Shown here: piece by piece, positions 1 through 11,439 of the stretch | Layout: every line of letters begins with the position of its first letter | How positions within the stretch are numbered: the first letter of the stretch is position 1 | Origin: Sphagnum compactum | Taxonomy: Eukaryota > Bryophyta > Sphagnopsida > Sphagnales | Assembly (NCBI GenBank): GCA_965153455.1 | Contig: OZ234497.1 | Span: forward strand, 3,410,001-3,474,000 | Direction: 5' to 3' | DNA length: 64,000 nucleotides | Notes under the pieces: model-generated | The model's input: only the letters and a program-made list of their open reading frames with translations | Told to the model about the DNA's origin: nothing | Databases searched by the model: none | Translations under genes and position numbers: made by a program

Positions 1-240
1 ATCATGGTCTTTTTTACTAGGCAAATTGTTCACAAAAGACCCAAAAGTGACACTAGTTGACTTGACCAAGGTGCCATTTTGGACAAGTTGATTTCGTCAA
101 TGTCTATTTTAACTAGTGGCCTTTTCAACTAACTATACCTTGTCATTTTGACTAGTAGAGTGACTGACAAAATGACTGATATATTTGACTAGTAGATAAT
201 GGACCATTTGACTGGGTCAATTTTATACCTTAATTAAAAT
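1..240. repeat. Degenerate TTTGACTAGT-type repeats
   Basis: The motif TTGACTAG/TTTGACTAGTAG recurs about every 20-45 bp with many substitutions. No open frame is convincing. The same theme (TTTGACTAAA) returns at 1490-1650, so this looks like one flank of a larger repeat block. It may continue upstream of the window. Confidence 0.5.
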
Positions 241-271
241 CATTTTTTAGATTATTATTTTATAAATTAAT

Positions 272-400
272 AGGTAGGTAGGTAATAAATAAGTTTAGGT
301 CGATTGAAAAAAAATCAGATAAGTAGGTGTTAGCTTAGCCTAGCCAACCTAACCTAATTTCACTTACCTACCTTAATCTAACCTACCTACCCTAATCTTT
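272..400. repeat. GGTA/TACC microsatellite tracts
   Basis: TAGGTAGGTAGG lies at about 272-285, and the complementary CCTACCTACC type lies at about 361-392. The two are therefore inverted relative to each other. A second GGTA tract lies at 1358-1432. Confidence 0.6.
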
Positions 401-423
401 TAAACATGCACATAGGTTGTAAG

Positions 424-493
424 TATAAGGAATTGAACCCCAAACCTTCACATTGATAAACCAAGTCCTTACCAATGGACTACACCATCAAAG
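424..493 (-). mobile_element. tRNA-derived SINE head (relic)
   Basis: Read on the minus strand, this stretch has a box A-like motif (TAGTCCATTGGTAAGG) and a box B-like motif (GGGTTCAATTCC) at tRNA-like spacing. No clean acceptor stem pairs, so this is a SINE head or tRNA relic and not a functional tRNA gene. It sits between inverted GGTA tracts. No 3' tail or target duplication was identified. Confidence 0.5.
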
Positions 494-544
494 GTGTCCA
501 ACATTTATCAAGTTTTTTATTTCATATGTTTTGTTTCATATCAT

Positions 545-1345
545 TAAACATAATGGCAAAACCTAGGTGACAAATAATAGTTAAACCTAAACCTAATGTC
601 TAAACTTAATGACTTAAAATAATAGCTAAATTTAATGGCTAAACTTAATGACTTAAAATAATGACTACACCTATTAGCTAAACTTAATAACTTAAAATAA
701 TAGCTAAACATAATGGCTAAATCTAGTGACTAAATTTAGTGATTTAAAGTAATGGTTAAACTTAGTGACTTGAAGTTAATGGTTAAATCTAATGATTTAA
801 AATAATGGCTAAACATAATGGCTAAACTTAGTGACTTTAAGTAATGGCTAAACCTAATCACTAAACCTATTGATTTAAGTAATGGTTAAACCCAATGGCT
901 AAACTTAGTGATTTAAAGTAATGATTAAACATAATGATTTAAAGTAATGACTAAACTTGATGATTTAAAGTAATGATTAAACTTAATGGTAAAACCTAAT
1001 GATTTTAAGTAATGGCTAAACTTGATGACTTAAAGTAATGATTAAACTTAATGGCTAAACCTAATGATTTTAAGTAATGGCTAAACTTAAAGACTTAAAA
1101 TAATGGCTAAACATAATTATTAACCTAGTGGTTAAACTTAGTGACTTAAAGTAATGGTTAAATTTAATGGCTAAATCTAGTTGCTAAACTTGGTGAATTA
1201 AAGTAATGGTTAAACATAATGGCTAAACCTAATTGTTAAACTTAGTGACTTAAAGTAACGGCTAAACTTTGGTTAAGTAAAGTGATTAAATATTGTGGCT
1301 AAACATAATGGCTAAATTTAATGGTTACACGTAGTGGTTAAAATT
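545..1345. repeat. Degenerate tandem array, TAATGGCTAAAC/TGACTTAAAG units
   Basis: About 800 bp consist of alternating half units of roughly 20 bp, AATGGCTAAACYTAATG and TGAYTTAAAGTAATGG, repeated dozens of times with point changes. The plus strand is strikingly poor in C outside AAAC. There is no coding frame. It reads as an old local satellite. Confidence 0.8.
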
Positions 1346-1357
1346 AAGTAAATAATA

Positions 1358-1432
1358 TGTAGGTAGGTGGGTAGGTATGTAGGTAGGTAAGTGAGAAGGT
1401 ATAAATAGATAGGTAGGTAGGTAAGTAATTAA
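1358..1432. repeat. GGTA microsatellite
   Basis: Imperfect (GGTA)n, with GGTG, GGTAT and GGTAA variants. It closes the array on its right side, as the tract at 272-285 opens it on the left. Confidence 0.7.
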
Positions 1433-1489
1433 TTAAATAAATAAATGGATGATTAAGTAAGAGGTAGATATATAAGGTAATAAACCATG

Positions 1490-1650
1490 TTGTATTTGAC
1501 TAAATATCATTAGTTATTTTAACTAAATGTTCAATTTGACTAAAGATCATTAGTTATCTTGATTAATTATTCAACTTGACTAAAAACCATTTGCCATTTT
1601 GACTAAAATTATACAATTTGACTATATGTATTTAGTTAAATAAATTGTTA
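1490..1650. repeat. Degenerate ~45-bp TTTGACTAAA repeats
   Basis: Roughly four units share the pattern TTTGACTAAA followed by CATTAGTTAT. The theme resembles the TTTGACTAG repeats at 1-240. Confidence 0.55.
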
Positions 1651-4600
1651 TAATCAAGTTATTAAATCAACAAATACACGTGTCATTCAAACCTTTGGCC
1701 TTTAGTCAAATGCACATGTCCATCAGTCAAAAATGACAAGTTAGTCAATTTGAATCTCTTAAAAGCACATGATTTGTAATAGTGAAGATAATGCATGAAA
1801 TTGAAATCTAATTGCAATGATGGAGATGGAAAATTTATCAATTTCAAATCTAATTGTTGTATGGATAATGTATCACAAAATTGCAATCCCGATAGGCCTA
1901 TGGAAAAATGGTTGGATTGAAAATTGTTTTGTCAAAAGTTGAAACTCCAATCAAACTTGAAAACTATGTTGTAGTCCTGCTTATAATTTGTTGTTTCATA
2001 TCACTAGTGCTCATTTTTCACCTAATGATTCTAAATCAAAATTCAATGGTGGAGGCATGAGTGCTTTATCATAAATGAAAACATGGCACATGGTTGTGTT
2101 AAAGTTAGATAAAACATTAATCGTACTCTAATTTGTCTTGTGAATTTTTTTGTTTATCTTTATTAAGTACTGCAATTGTTCAGTGAAGGTATGCTCGTGC
2201 AGCTTGTTTTGGCAGTTTTCAATCTCTAACTATGTAATGTTGAAACAATCCATGGTTTTGACCATGATTTTGTTGTTCTTGGTCATTGTTTTAATGATAG
2301 TTGAAAAACATTGGAGTGTTTACGTTTAATTCATGTGCTTTTAGGGGCGATGGGAGTTGTTAAAAATATTTTTGTTTGTTGTTCAAACAAATTGATGAAG
2401 GCCAATCCACAACGATAGTTATTCTCAAAAAAATCATCAAAGTTCACCACATTCATCTGCACCTGTGGATTGTTGTGATATTGTTTAATAATTGTTCATT
2501 TGGAACATAGGCATCACCTAATAGTTCTTCCATTAATGTACGTTATGGTTCTGCGGATTCTTGATCATCATGTGCATCAAAATCTAACATTGGTGCAATA
2601 TAGTTTGATTCCCTTTCAACTTGTAGATTTTTAATATGAATTAGAGCGTTGATGATTTGTTCTCATTGGAAAGCTTCAATCACATCATAATATTATTAAT
2701 TGAACTATTTTGGCAAGGCAAGCTATTGCCTGAGCCTAGAGCCTAAAGTTGGAACTTGAGATGATAAAATGTTTTTTCCCTTATACATATGCAAGTAAAA
2801 CCCAATAATTTAACCACAAAATGAATGTTATACATGTAAACCTAGAAGTAAACATGGGGATGAATGTAAGCATTCATCCTTATTATGGATAAATATTATT
2901 TATTATCATTAAATTTTTATCAATAAAACTTCGCCCCCCTAATTTTAATTAATTAAGGCTTCATGAAACACAATTTAACTATATATGATATAACATTTGT
3001 TGAATAATATAATGTAAATTCCATTTTGTAAATGTATTTGATGGCTATGGTTTTAAATTTCATTATTTTCAATATGTTTTAACTGTATTATTATTATTAT
3101 GTTAATATCCACCCCATGGTCGTTGTTTATTTATTTATAAATAAATAATTTAAAAAAACATTTGGGCAAGCGGCATGGTTTTTTTTTCCTCTCCAAAGGT
3201 GCCACAACTCCCTCAAACCTATTTATGAGAGTTGTGGATTAGAATGGGGGATTTTTTTTCATTCTTTTGCGCGGATGCCACAACTTTCATCAAATCTAAT
3301 TAATGTTGTTCACAACGATGGGTTTTGAATGTTTTAAATATTTTAAACTAACTATTATCATTGATAACAATGGGTTTTTTAATAAATTAATATTCAGTTT
3401 CAAGCACCTTAATTAACTTTCTTCAAACAACCTATTGTCATAGATGACAATGGGGTTTTTTTAATAATTATTTATTTTCAAGGCACCCATATATAATGTT
3501 GTTGACAACAATTGGGAGGGGCGTTAACACTCATCCCATGATAATATTTTAAAAATTGTTTAACATTGTTGATGAAAATGAATTTTAAAACAAAATTAAA
3601 AAAATTATTTTGGTCCTATCATCATATTTTCCCCTATAGTTACATTATCCATCATTATTAAATGACATTTAAGTTTGAGATATTAATATTTAGACAACAA
3701 ATGAAGATGGATATAAATCATTTTTAATTAATTTATTTTATAATTATGGATGAATTTCATCCAATGATTTATTTACGTAATCCAATTCATAGATGAAATT
3801 CATCCATATGAAATCATTCATTTATGGACACATTCATCCATGTAGGTGGATTAAAATCACATTAAGCTTTAAACTACAAGCTCAAAGCTCCAAGCTTAGG
3901 GTTTACGTTCATGCACAAGCCATCCTCCTATTTCGGCAAATGAAACTTGTTGGGCTCATCAATCATCAAATCCCAAAAAGAATTGTTGTGGCATATTCCG
4001 TTATGGTAATTCAAATTTTTCTTGTAATATGAATTTAGCCTGTTCCACTTGTCCTTTGCACATCTTCTCATTTTGCATCATTCGCACATTTATCATCTTC
4101 TAGAGGTCATATGCAATTTTTGTCCATTGTTGTGCTATGGGAATCATGTGGGCTCTTGGATCCATGAGTGTTTTTTGAGTAGCATGTTCTTTGTGTTTAC
4201 ATTTGATGAGTGCCAAAACTTCGTGTTATTCCTAATTATTATGTCATCGGTGCGTTGCACTACCAAACCTGGTTCTTCCCGTTATTGCTCTTCGTCTTAA
4301 TTTGTGTCCTCTTCTTACTGCATCCATTACATACTAATGTGGATGATGGTTATGATTGTCGAAATGGTGTGCTTGTAAGAAAACAAACTAAGAGATTGAT
4401 GATATTGTAGCCAAGAAGATGATGAGATGAAGACACAAAATCAACACTACAAACAAAATAATGGTGTGACCTTGATCATGTCTTAGTAATTTATAATATG
4501 TAAATTGAAAGTGACAATTTACCACCACTATCATTAGTGAAAATCTACAAAATTTGAAGATTTCCAGCAATGGTTATTAATTTACTGGGGTTCACTACCA

Positions 4601-5960
4601 TAACTATTTAGTGATTGAAATAATTTGCCACATATTGTGGTCACATTGTATACTTACCAACAAACGATTGTGTAGTTTGGATAGTTATAACTATTCGTAA
4701 TGTTGCCAACATGCTTACCGTTATGCGTGAGCAGTCCATTAGATCTAGAATCAAACTTAGCACTATTGCAAAACATGTCCTCATTTCATTATACATTCCT
4801 TCCCAACCTACCAGTCTTTTTGGCTCCAACCTTTAATAAGTAGAGGTATATGCTTAGGTCCTACAAGAAGTATGCCCTTCTCTCTCCTGTGCACATACCA
4901 GGAGATCAAAAAATGAATTAGGTCTAGGTACTTTAAAAAATGCATGTCATAATAAGATTTATGTAAAAAAATTAGTTTATAGAAAGTTACAAAGTCCTCC
5001 ACCACTAAATTAGAGCATATTAAAATTTGTGATAACTAGTTATAGTTGAACTCATATTTTTGGGACTAGAAATTGCTAGACCCAATGATAATATAATAAA
5101 AATCTATTGTAGATTTCCTTGTACAATTTATTTATGTAAGAAGTTCAGATCTCTTGAGAGCTTGCTTGAACTTTAAGATTTTGTGAGCATGTTTATATTT
5201 CCACATCTTGTGAATTTTTTTTTTTCATACCTACCTTTCTTTTGCTTTCAAATGCACTTTGCTTTCTTTTACTTCAGATCTCAACTATATTGCATTAAGA
5301 ATTAGAACCTCTAAGAAAACTTGAAATTCATCCATTACAATTTTTTGGGTGTGAAAACATGCTTAGAGTAATATTTGAGAAGAAGAAAAAATGTTTTAGT
5401 GTTTATTCAAATGTATAATGCTTTGTTGGTTTATTTTTAATTGAGACACATTGTTTCGGTAGGAATGCCATGTATTCACTATGGGGGAATTTGGATGGGT
5501 CTCTTTAAAACACTCCTAAATGTTAGGACCCATGTTTGCTCCTATGGGTATTATGTTTTAGGTCATGTTTGTGCACTCTAATATAGTCAAGCTGTTAGCA
5601 CAATAATTAGTTTTGTGTTGTTAAATGTGACAAGGTGGACCTATCACCAATCATATCATTTGCGCCTTAATTGTAAATCCCTTAAAACCACATTAATTGC
5701 AAATGAAATTGCAAATTTATAGGATGATATTGTATATGTGATGAGGTAATTCTACTGCAAAACAAACATTTGATTAAAATAAACTTAGAAACTACACTAG
5801 GTCTCCAGTTGTCACCCAGTAATTGGGATGGTTTTCAGTTCAACCCTATGTTGTATCCAAAATCCTATGATGCATTTCTTTAGGGGCAGTACCGATAAAT
5901 TTGTCCTGTCCCTAGTGATGTTGGGATTTCAGTACTTAGTACTCGGTACCAAGAAGGTTG
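1651..5960. other. AT-rich intergenic DNA, nothing recognised
   Basis: The stretch is AT-rich with many homopolymer runs. The open frames are at most 83 codons, show no family signature and are not continued in adjacent frames. I see no RNA gene, transposon terminus or promoter architecture here. Confidence 0.6.
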
Positions 5961-5981
5961 CTGAAGGACTCCAAATAATCA

Positions 5982-6110
5982 ATACTAAAACCCAGAACAT
6001 GTAATTGAAGTTTTGGGTTTCGTATTAAGCAATGTTTTCTTGACTCTTCTGAGCTCTCCAAGTGATCAAATACTAAACCCAAAACATGTGATTGGAGTTC
6101 TGGGTTAGTA
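5982..6110. repeat. Tandemly duplicated imperfect hairpin (two copies, ~89-bp period)
   Basis: Copy 1 (5982-6025) and copy 2 (6071-6110) each have an arm like TACTAAACCCA and a complementary arm like TGGGTTAGTA around a 15-20 nt loop. The copies differ in sequence but keep the stem. Function is unknown. This could be a small foldback element that duplicated. Confidence 0.55.
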
Positions 6111-6417
6111 TCTATAATTTGATTTTCTTGGATCTTTTGGCCATGGGAGTAAGAATTAGGCAGAACGCATGTGCATTCAAAGCTCTAGTGATGGCTTTTG
6201 GTCCACAGGGATTCCTTACTCCACAGCATTACAATCTGTAAGAAATTCCTGAACATTTTTCTAGAGAAATTGGGCTTTCATCACATGGAGAACTTCAGCT
6301 AAGTTTTGTTGTCAAGACTTCTCTTGTCTGTATCAGACCAAACTGACAAAGTGCTGCTTCCCATGACGAGTGGGATGCAGGCAATGCAAAGCTCAAATAG
6401 GGTGTCACAAGAGCAAA

Positions 6418-6447
6418 CAGTTGGACTCCATTGATGGAGTCCAACTG
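6418..6447. repeat. Perfect hairpin, 13-bp stem and 4-nt loop
   Basis: CAGTTGGACTCCA is followed by TTGA and then by its exact reverse complement. No transposon end or gene end is recognised beside it. Confidence 0.8.
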
Positions 6448-6712
6448 ATGGAGCTGCAGATTTGACTTCCAGATCAGTTATTTGAGACTGACTACCTCCT
6501 TTTTTGCTATGTTCATCTGTTTTTCAGATTTTGTCTTGATTGTGGCGTCAAAGTTGTTGCATTCTTGTGGTTCAATTAGGTTTTTGTTTATTTCAATTTC
6601 AATAGACAAGAGTTTGTGGAGCAGATCATGCGGAAGCTCCTCCTCCTGTATTGCATCTGACATGAACAAACACTTCCTATTTCCACAGGGGTATGCAAGA
6701 GACACATATGCA

Positions 6713-7222
6713 AGTTTTTGCAACAAAGATGGGAGAGCAGTTCAGTCAAAGGGCAGTCATGGTGGCTCAGAGAAATTGGGAGCTCAGGAACTTGACAATC
6801 AAGTCAGACAAGTTTTTCCAAGAAGATGGGAGAGCAGGTCAGCCAAAGGATTATATGTTGAAGAAACATGGCAGTGGTGGTGGCTCAGTGAAATTGGGAG
6901 CTCAAGAACTTGACAATCAAATCAGGCAAGTCTTTGCACTGAAGATAGCCAGCAGTTCAGCCAAATGATTCTCTGTTGAAGAAGTGGCAGCAGTTCTGGC
7001 TCAGTGAAATTGGGAGCTCCAGAACTTGACAATTCAATCAGGCAAGTTTTTGCAATGTGTAATGAAGATGGGAGAGCAGTTCAGCCAAAGGATTATATAT
7101 GTTGAAGAAATATGGCAGTGGTGGCTCAAGAACTTGACAATCAAATCAGGCAAGTTTTTGCATTTGGAGAGCAGTTCTGTGGTGGCTTAGTGAAATTGGG
7201 AGCGCAAGAACTTGAAAATCAG
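6713..7222. repeat. Tandem repeat of ~117-bp units, five copies
   Basis: The anchor AACTTGACAATC occurs at about 6789, 6907, 7023, 7131 and (as AACTTGAAAATC) 7209, giving spacings of 118, 116, 108 and 78 bp. Later copies carry deletions. Other shared pieces are TCAGTGAAATTGGGAGCTC, GATGGGAGAGCAG and GTTGAAGAA. Base composition is more gene-like than in the desert to the left. Short open frames cross two copies (6693-6968 on plus), but in-frame stops in the other copies argue against a repeat protein. It lies downstream of the Bet v 1 gene. Confidence 0.8.
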
Positions 7223-7740
7223 AGATTAGCTTTCAGATGAGATAGATTTTCACACAGACCATAAACAAATTCTTCTTTGTATTGGAATGCATGAGGAGCT
7301 TGTTGCACAGATACATACAAACTACATAGATTATGCTCATCAAGAACACTGAGATACAATCACAAGTCTTGAGAGACTTGGATCTGCTTCTTGACATGAT
7401 TTTCTTTCTGCGACAAACTCGTCGTTGGCTCTACATTGAATGTCATGGTAACTTGTGTCCAAGAATTGCATACTTGAAGGAAGAAGAAAACATCATCAGG
7501 TAGATTCAGGCAGATTTTAAGAGCTTGATGAGAAATCCCATTGCAGCACCAACCCTAACAATAGAACGAGAGCAGCTGCAAGGATCGATTATGTAAGAAG
7601 AACCTCACTGCAAGAACATAGCCCCAGGAGACAGACAGACAGACAGTTCCTGCAAGCAAAACCTTTTGTGGGGGCAATTCAGTGGCAAATCTGTGTGATG
7701 ATATACTGTTGTTGCTGTTGGACTGGGGCAAAACTCGCGC
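7223..7740. other. Unassigned stretch downstream of the Bet v 1 gene
   Basis: Base composition is balanced. The plus strand has a short protein-like stretch around 7360-7500, broken by stops on both sides. I could not assign it to a family. The part nearest 7787 is probably the 3' UTR of the Bet v 1 gene. Confidence 0.3.
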
Positions 7741-7741
7741 A

Positions 7742-7783
7742 ACTGTGTGTGTGTGTGTGTTTGTGTTTGTTTGTTTGTGTCTG
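7742..7783. repeat. (TG)n/TTTG microsatellite in the 3' UTR of the Bet v 1 gene
   Basis: Plus strand reads (GT)9 followed by GTTT units. In the minus-strand mRNA it is (CA)n starting about 4 nt after the stop codon. A complementary (TG)n tract lies in the intron of the same gene. Confidence 0.85.
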
Positions 7784-7786
7784 TCC

Positions 7787-8486
7787 TTATGCGAAAGACT
7801 GGGGATCGGCGTTGATGGCACTTTCAAGGGCCTTGAAAACCTTGATCACCATACCCTTCACATGCTCAGGAGGACCCATATCTCCCACAGGCTCGTACTG
7901 CACTTCCCAGTAAGCATCTGAGGTGCCTTGTTCCGCTCCGGAAGTGAACTTCATCATTCCGCCGAAGCTGCTGTAGCGCGGATCTCCATCCACCATTGTG
8001 TATTTCAAAGTCTTGTTCTCCTCGTCTATCACATCCATGCGCTCCTTCACTTGCTTCGCATGCCCCACAGCTGCACACAGACACACACACACACACAGAA
8101 ACACACACTTTGAGCATTACCACTGTTGCTTCAATTCCAGGAAATCCTCGAGAAGCAGCCACAGCAGACAGAAGATGGTCACGACAATCTTTGCAAAGCA
8201 CTAGAGAACTCCTTGAGTTTTGAAGCTCGGATTGCAGAAGGAGGAAAGAAGATGAAACAGAGGAGGAAGAAGCAGCAGAAGTCATCTTCCTGAGGAATCG
8301 CTTACCAGGTCCCATTGTAATGAGGCGCAGAGTACCAGGACCTCCATTCCCTTCCAGATATTCTGATTTCTGGAAATAGTCGGGCATCACTCTGGGCAAC
8401 ACTTCGTCCACATTCTTGCACGCCTTCCAGATCGCATCCACGGAGCATCTCAGGGGCTCCACATGCCAGAGTTTCTGCGCCACCAT
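7787..8486 (-). CDS. Bet v 1 / PR-10 / major-latex-protein family protein
   Basis: Two exons, 8486..8306 and 8070..7787, give a 154-residue protein, the usual size for Bet v 1 proteins (about 155-160). The glycine-rich loop GNGGPGT is at residues 46-52, followed by strand LRLITMGP. The C-terminal half has the pattern of the family, including KTLKYTMVDGD (about residues 80-90), a YWEVQYEP strand (about 114-121) and a long C-terminal helix VKGMVIKVFKALESAI. The single intron (8071-8305, GTAAG...GCAG) is phase 1 and splits codon 61, which matches the conserved PR-10 intron position. Family members are small cytosolic proteins with a hydrophobic cavity that binds ligands such as cytokinins, flavonoids or alkaloid precursors; some are pathogen induced. 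The ligand here cannot be inferred. The start has a GCCACCATG context. No disruption is seen. Confidence 0.9.
8075..8108. repeat. (CA)n microsatellite in the Bet v 1 intron, next to the acceptor
   Basis: Plus strand (CA)n interrupted by GA. In the pre-mRNA it is (UG)n and ends directly at the splice acceptor TGTGTGCAG. Confidence 0.85.
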
Positions 8487-8798
8487 GTTGTTGTTTGTTG
8501 TTTCCTCTCTTCTTCTTCTTCTTCTTCTTTCGGAGACTGTGATCTGGATGTTCTCACTCCAGGAGCTTCTAGGGACAAGGAGAACTGCAAATTAGAAGCA
8601 GGAAGTGATGAGAAACAGTAGTGGAGAGATGGCGGATAAGGAAAGCTCGTGTGCGACATCATCTTTGTAGGTGTGGAGCAGTCTGCTGACCCGCGACTGC
8701 AGGAGAGCTGACCTTGCAGACCAGCAGCAACACCGAGATGAAGAAGACGCAGCAGCAGCCATAGCTGACCTCTCTGAGTCTTCGTCTCCATTGACTCT

Positions 8799-8806
8799 CT
8801 TTATAT
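8799..8806 (-). promoter_or_regulatory. Candidate TATA box of the Bet v 1 gene
   Basis: Minus strand ATATAAAG lies about 310 bp upstream of the ATG. A purine-rich leader with (GAA)n lies between them (about 8508-8532). This is the best TATA match in the expected interval. The transcription start was not determined. Confidence 0.4.
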
Positions 8807-8911
8807 TATTTCTTCCGTTTTTCTAGGCGCACATGAGGAGATCGAAAGTCAGCGGATTAGATTCTTCAAGCGTATCTTTAGGGATGCGAAATCCGCAAGG
8901 AGGCGCGCTCA

Positions 8912-8928
8912 TCTCTCTCTCTCTCTCT
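8912..8928. repeat. (TC)n tract upstream of the Bet v 1 gene
   Basis: TC dinucleotides repeat about eight times, some 110 bp upstream of the candidate TATA box. It reads as (GA)n on the gene strand. Similar tracts occur near the other three genes. Confidence 0.7.
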
Positions 8929-8929
8929 A

Positions 8930-11160
8930 CATTACATGCGTGATGGGAGGAGACAAGGGAAAAATATTGTTGTCGAAGGGATTGACCAAGATCCTTCTTG
9001 TGAAAGGGATTGAGGAGAAGATCTTGATGAAGGATTGATTGATTTTGGGTGGAGACATTTCATTTTTCTGTTAGCTTTTTGCTCTGGATCTCTGACACAA
9101 CGATGGTGATCTTGTTCAAGTCTTGTTGTGGAGCCCAGCGTTTTCTATTGTTGTTTTGGAGTTTTTCGCGGCAACACTCTCATACATATGCTGCTCTTGC
9201 CCATCTCACAGTAAGTACTTCTAGCTCTTTCCTGTCACACTGTTTTAGGTTTCACATAAAAGTCTCCAGAACAGTTGACAGTAAAGGTCCTTTTCCACAT
9301 GGAGATGGAGAGAGAGGGGACAGGCACACACACACACACACAGCTACCCTGTCTCTTGTGCTGTATTCAACTTTGAAATGAGAATTGGCAAGAGCTAAAT
9401 GTGCAACATAGTGTCAACACTTGCTTCTGGTGAAGAATCAAGAATCAGCTGGCAAACAGATCCTCCTAATCCTTTCCATTTAGATCTCTCTCTGGCCAAG
9501 AACAAAGTGCAGGCAACTGTCTTCGTCTCTGAACGCTGTCCATGTTACAACTTACTTTGCGGGTCTCTTCTGTGCTTCCCCGAGCATCACTCTAGATGCA
9601 AACCGTTGGGGTGAATGTTCTGACACAAGCTTCCTTTGTTTTTGATTGCGAACTTGGCAAGATGGTAGTTTTTATGGACAGTGATCACTATGGTAAACAT
9701 GTCACATTGCACCAAGGTAAGATAGAGTCAAACAGATGAGTTTTGGTAGCATGGCTGCATCAATCTTAACACAAACATCATGCTGATGTTCCTTAACCAT
9801 GTAGAGCTCCAATATTGAGTAATGCATGAATGATTCTGCATGGACAATCACAGTTTTAGTGCCAAGTGCAAATTTTCCAGTATCACAGAAATTGTGTTGA
9901 GGCCTCCATTGATGCCGAATGCCCATTGTTGGCCAGCTTCTTGCATCAGACTGGTCCAGAACTATGCAGACTAGAATCATCAAAGAAGACAACACCAAGA
10001 CTCTCAAACATCCATGGCATAGATGCAAACAGTGTGTTCACTTAGTCCTCTGGAGAGCTTCTCTGCCAATAACATACTAACCAGTCATTATGTAGTTTTT
10101 GAGGCCATCGTTCAATTTTCAATATCCATTTTATTCTTGGTTCAAATAGTTTAACGGAAATTCGAACAAGAATTTGGTGATATTGCAACTTCCTTTAGGT
10201 GATGTCCTAAGTAAACCTTAAACTCATCCTTGTTTCAGTTATGTTTTCCATGTCTTTCATTTCACATTTGTTTAAGTTTTCTTTTAAGAAATTTTAGTTT
10301 TTGTTTGATGTTTGTAGTTTTGGGGAAATTTTTGTTTATAGTGGATTCCGATCTTTGTTTACAGATCGTGCGAAAGCATTTGCAGTTCTAACTAGTAGAA
10401 AATCATCTTGTTGATCAAGTTCTTTTTTTAGAAAGGCGAAGGATGTAGTTGCATATTTGACTCTTGGTCTAAAAGGTTAAATGATTCTTCAATTTTTGGT
10501 TGCTTGTAAAGTGGAATTTCAATTTTAGTAGCTCATATTCCGAATTCCTATAGGGATGGCGAGATAGTTTTTGATACTCAATGTATTTATATGAAAACTA
10601 GTCTGCTGAAGTCCTACACATCACCACAAAGGATTTGACATGCGAACAGTTGAAGAGATCTTGGAAGGGAGGGGGGGAGACAGACTTGGGTGGAGAAAAA
10701 AGAAAACAATTGCACAATATGTTGGCTCCAACAAAGTTCATTGGAGTACTAGATACAATAATGTGTCCATGAAAAGATATCTGCACACAGTCCTAAAAAT
10801 CTAAACCAGCTCCATCACCAGCTGCATCTTCACTGCCAAATTCCAAACAAAACAGGCTTTTGTTTTTGATCTGATGCATACTAGCTGGGCCGCAGCAGCA
10901 GAGGTAGAGTCCTTCCTGCATTTTGATGATCAGCAATGAAAATCTTCTGTGCTCCCAATCGATCAAGAGGAAAAAAAAAACATAAAGCAGAAGACAGAGA
11001 ACGAGATGAAGCCAACACACTGAAGTCGAAGCAGCAGAGAGAGGTGTAAGTAAGGGTTTGCTCTCCTTCAACTTCTTGCTGCTCACAACTCATGGTCGTC
11101 ACCAGTCTCTCATAAACCCTGAAGAATACAGAACACTAAGCTTTACCATTACCCCAACAC
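8930..11160. other. Intergenic region between the Bet v 1 and DUF1635 genes
   Basis: There are several short open frames, including 9049-9381 and 9399-9614 on plus and 9702-10028 on minus. None has a recognisable family, and the minus one opens with TTG rather than ATG. A (CA)n tract lies at about 9328-9342. The part from about 10790 to 11439 has gene-like composition and may be the 3' UTR of the DUF1635 gene or a small unrecognised transcript. Confidence 0.4.
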
Positions 11161-11439
11161 ACTGTCATGTTAGCATGGAAGGCACAGTTGCTCTTCCCTC
11201 TACTAACAAAGCAGGGTTGCATGAAAAAAAGATTTGAAACAAAGGAAAAAAGAAAAAAGAAAAACAAAGAAACAATGACCCAACACACTGTGATGTCGAA
11301 GAGAAGACGAAGATGCTGGAAGATGTCTGTCCTTCTGTGTTCTTCGTCCTTGCACTACACAAACACAGGGTTGCCTTGAGAACTGGTGCAGCGGAAGTGC
11401 TTCCCATTCCAGATCGGTCCAATGGTAGGGTTTGCTTTT

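Noticed and set aside
424-493. Possible functional tRNA gene
   Set aside because: A and B boxes are present but the acceptor stem does not pair, and the same holds for the heads at 34383 and 49775-49852.
6482-6968. Plus-strand frames (143 and 91 codons) over the 117-bp repeat
   Set aside because: Other repeat copies carry stops in the same relative frame, so the openness is not maintained as in a real repeat protein.
9702-10028. 108-codon minus-strand frame with a hydrophobic, signal-like start
   Set aside because: The frame opens with TTG rather than ATG, and the next in-frame ATG cuts into the hydrophobic part. No family match and no supporting splice or promoter signal was seen.
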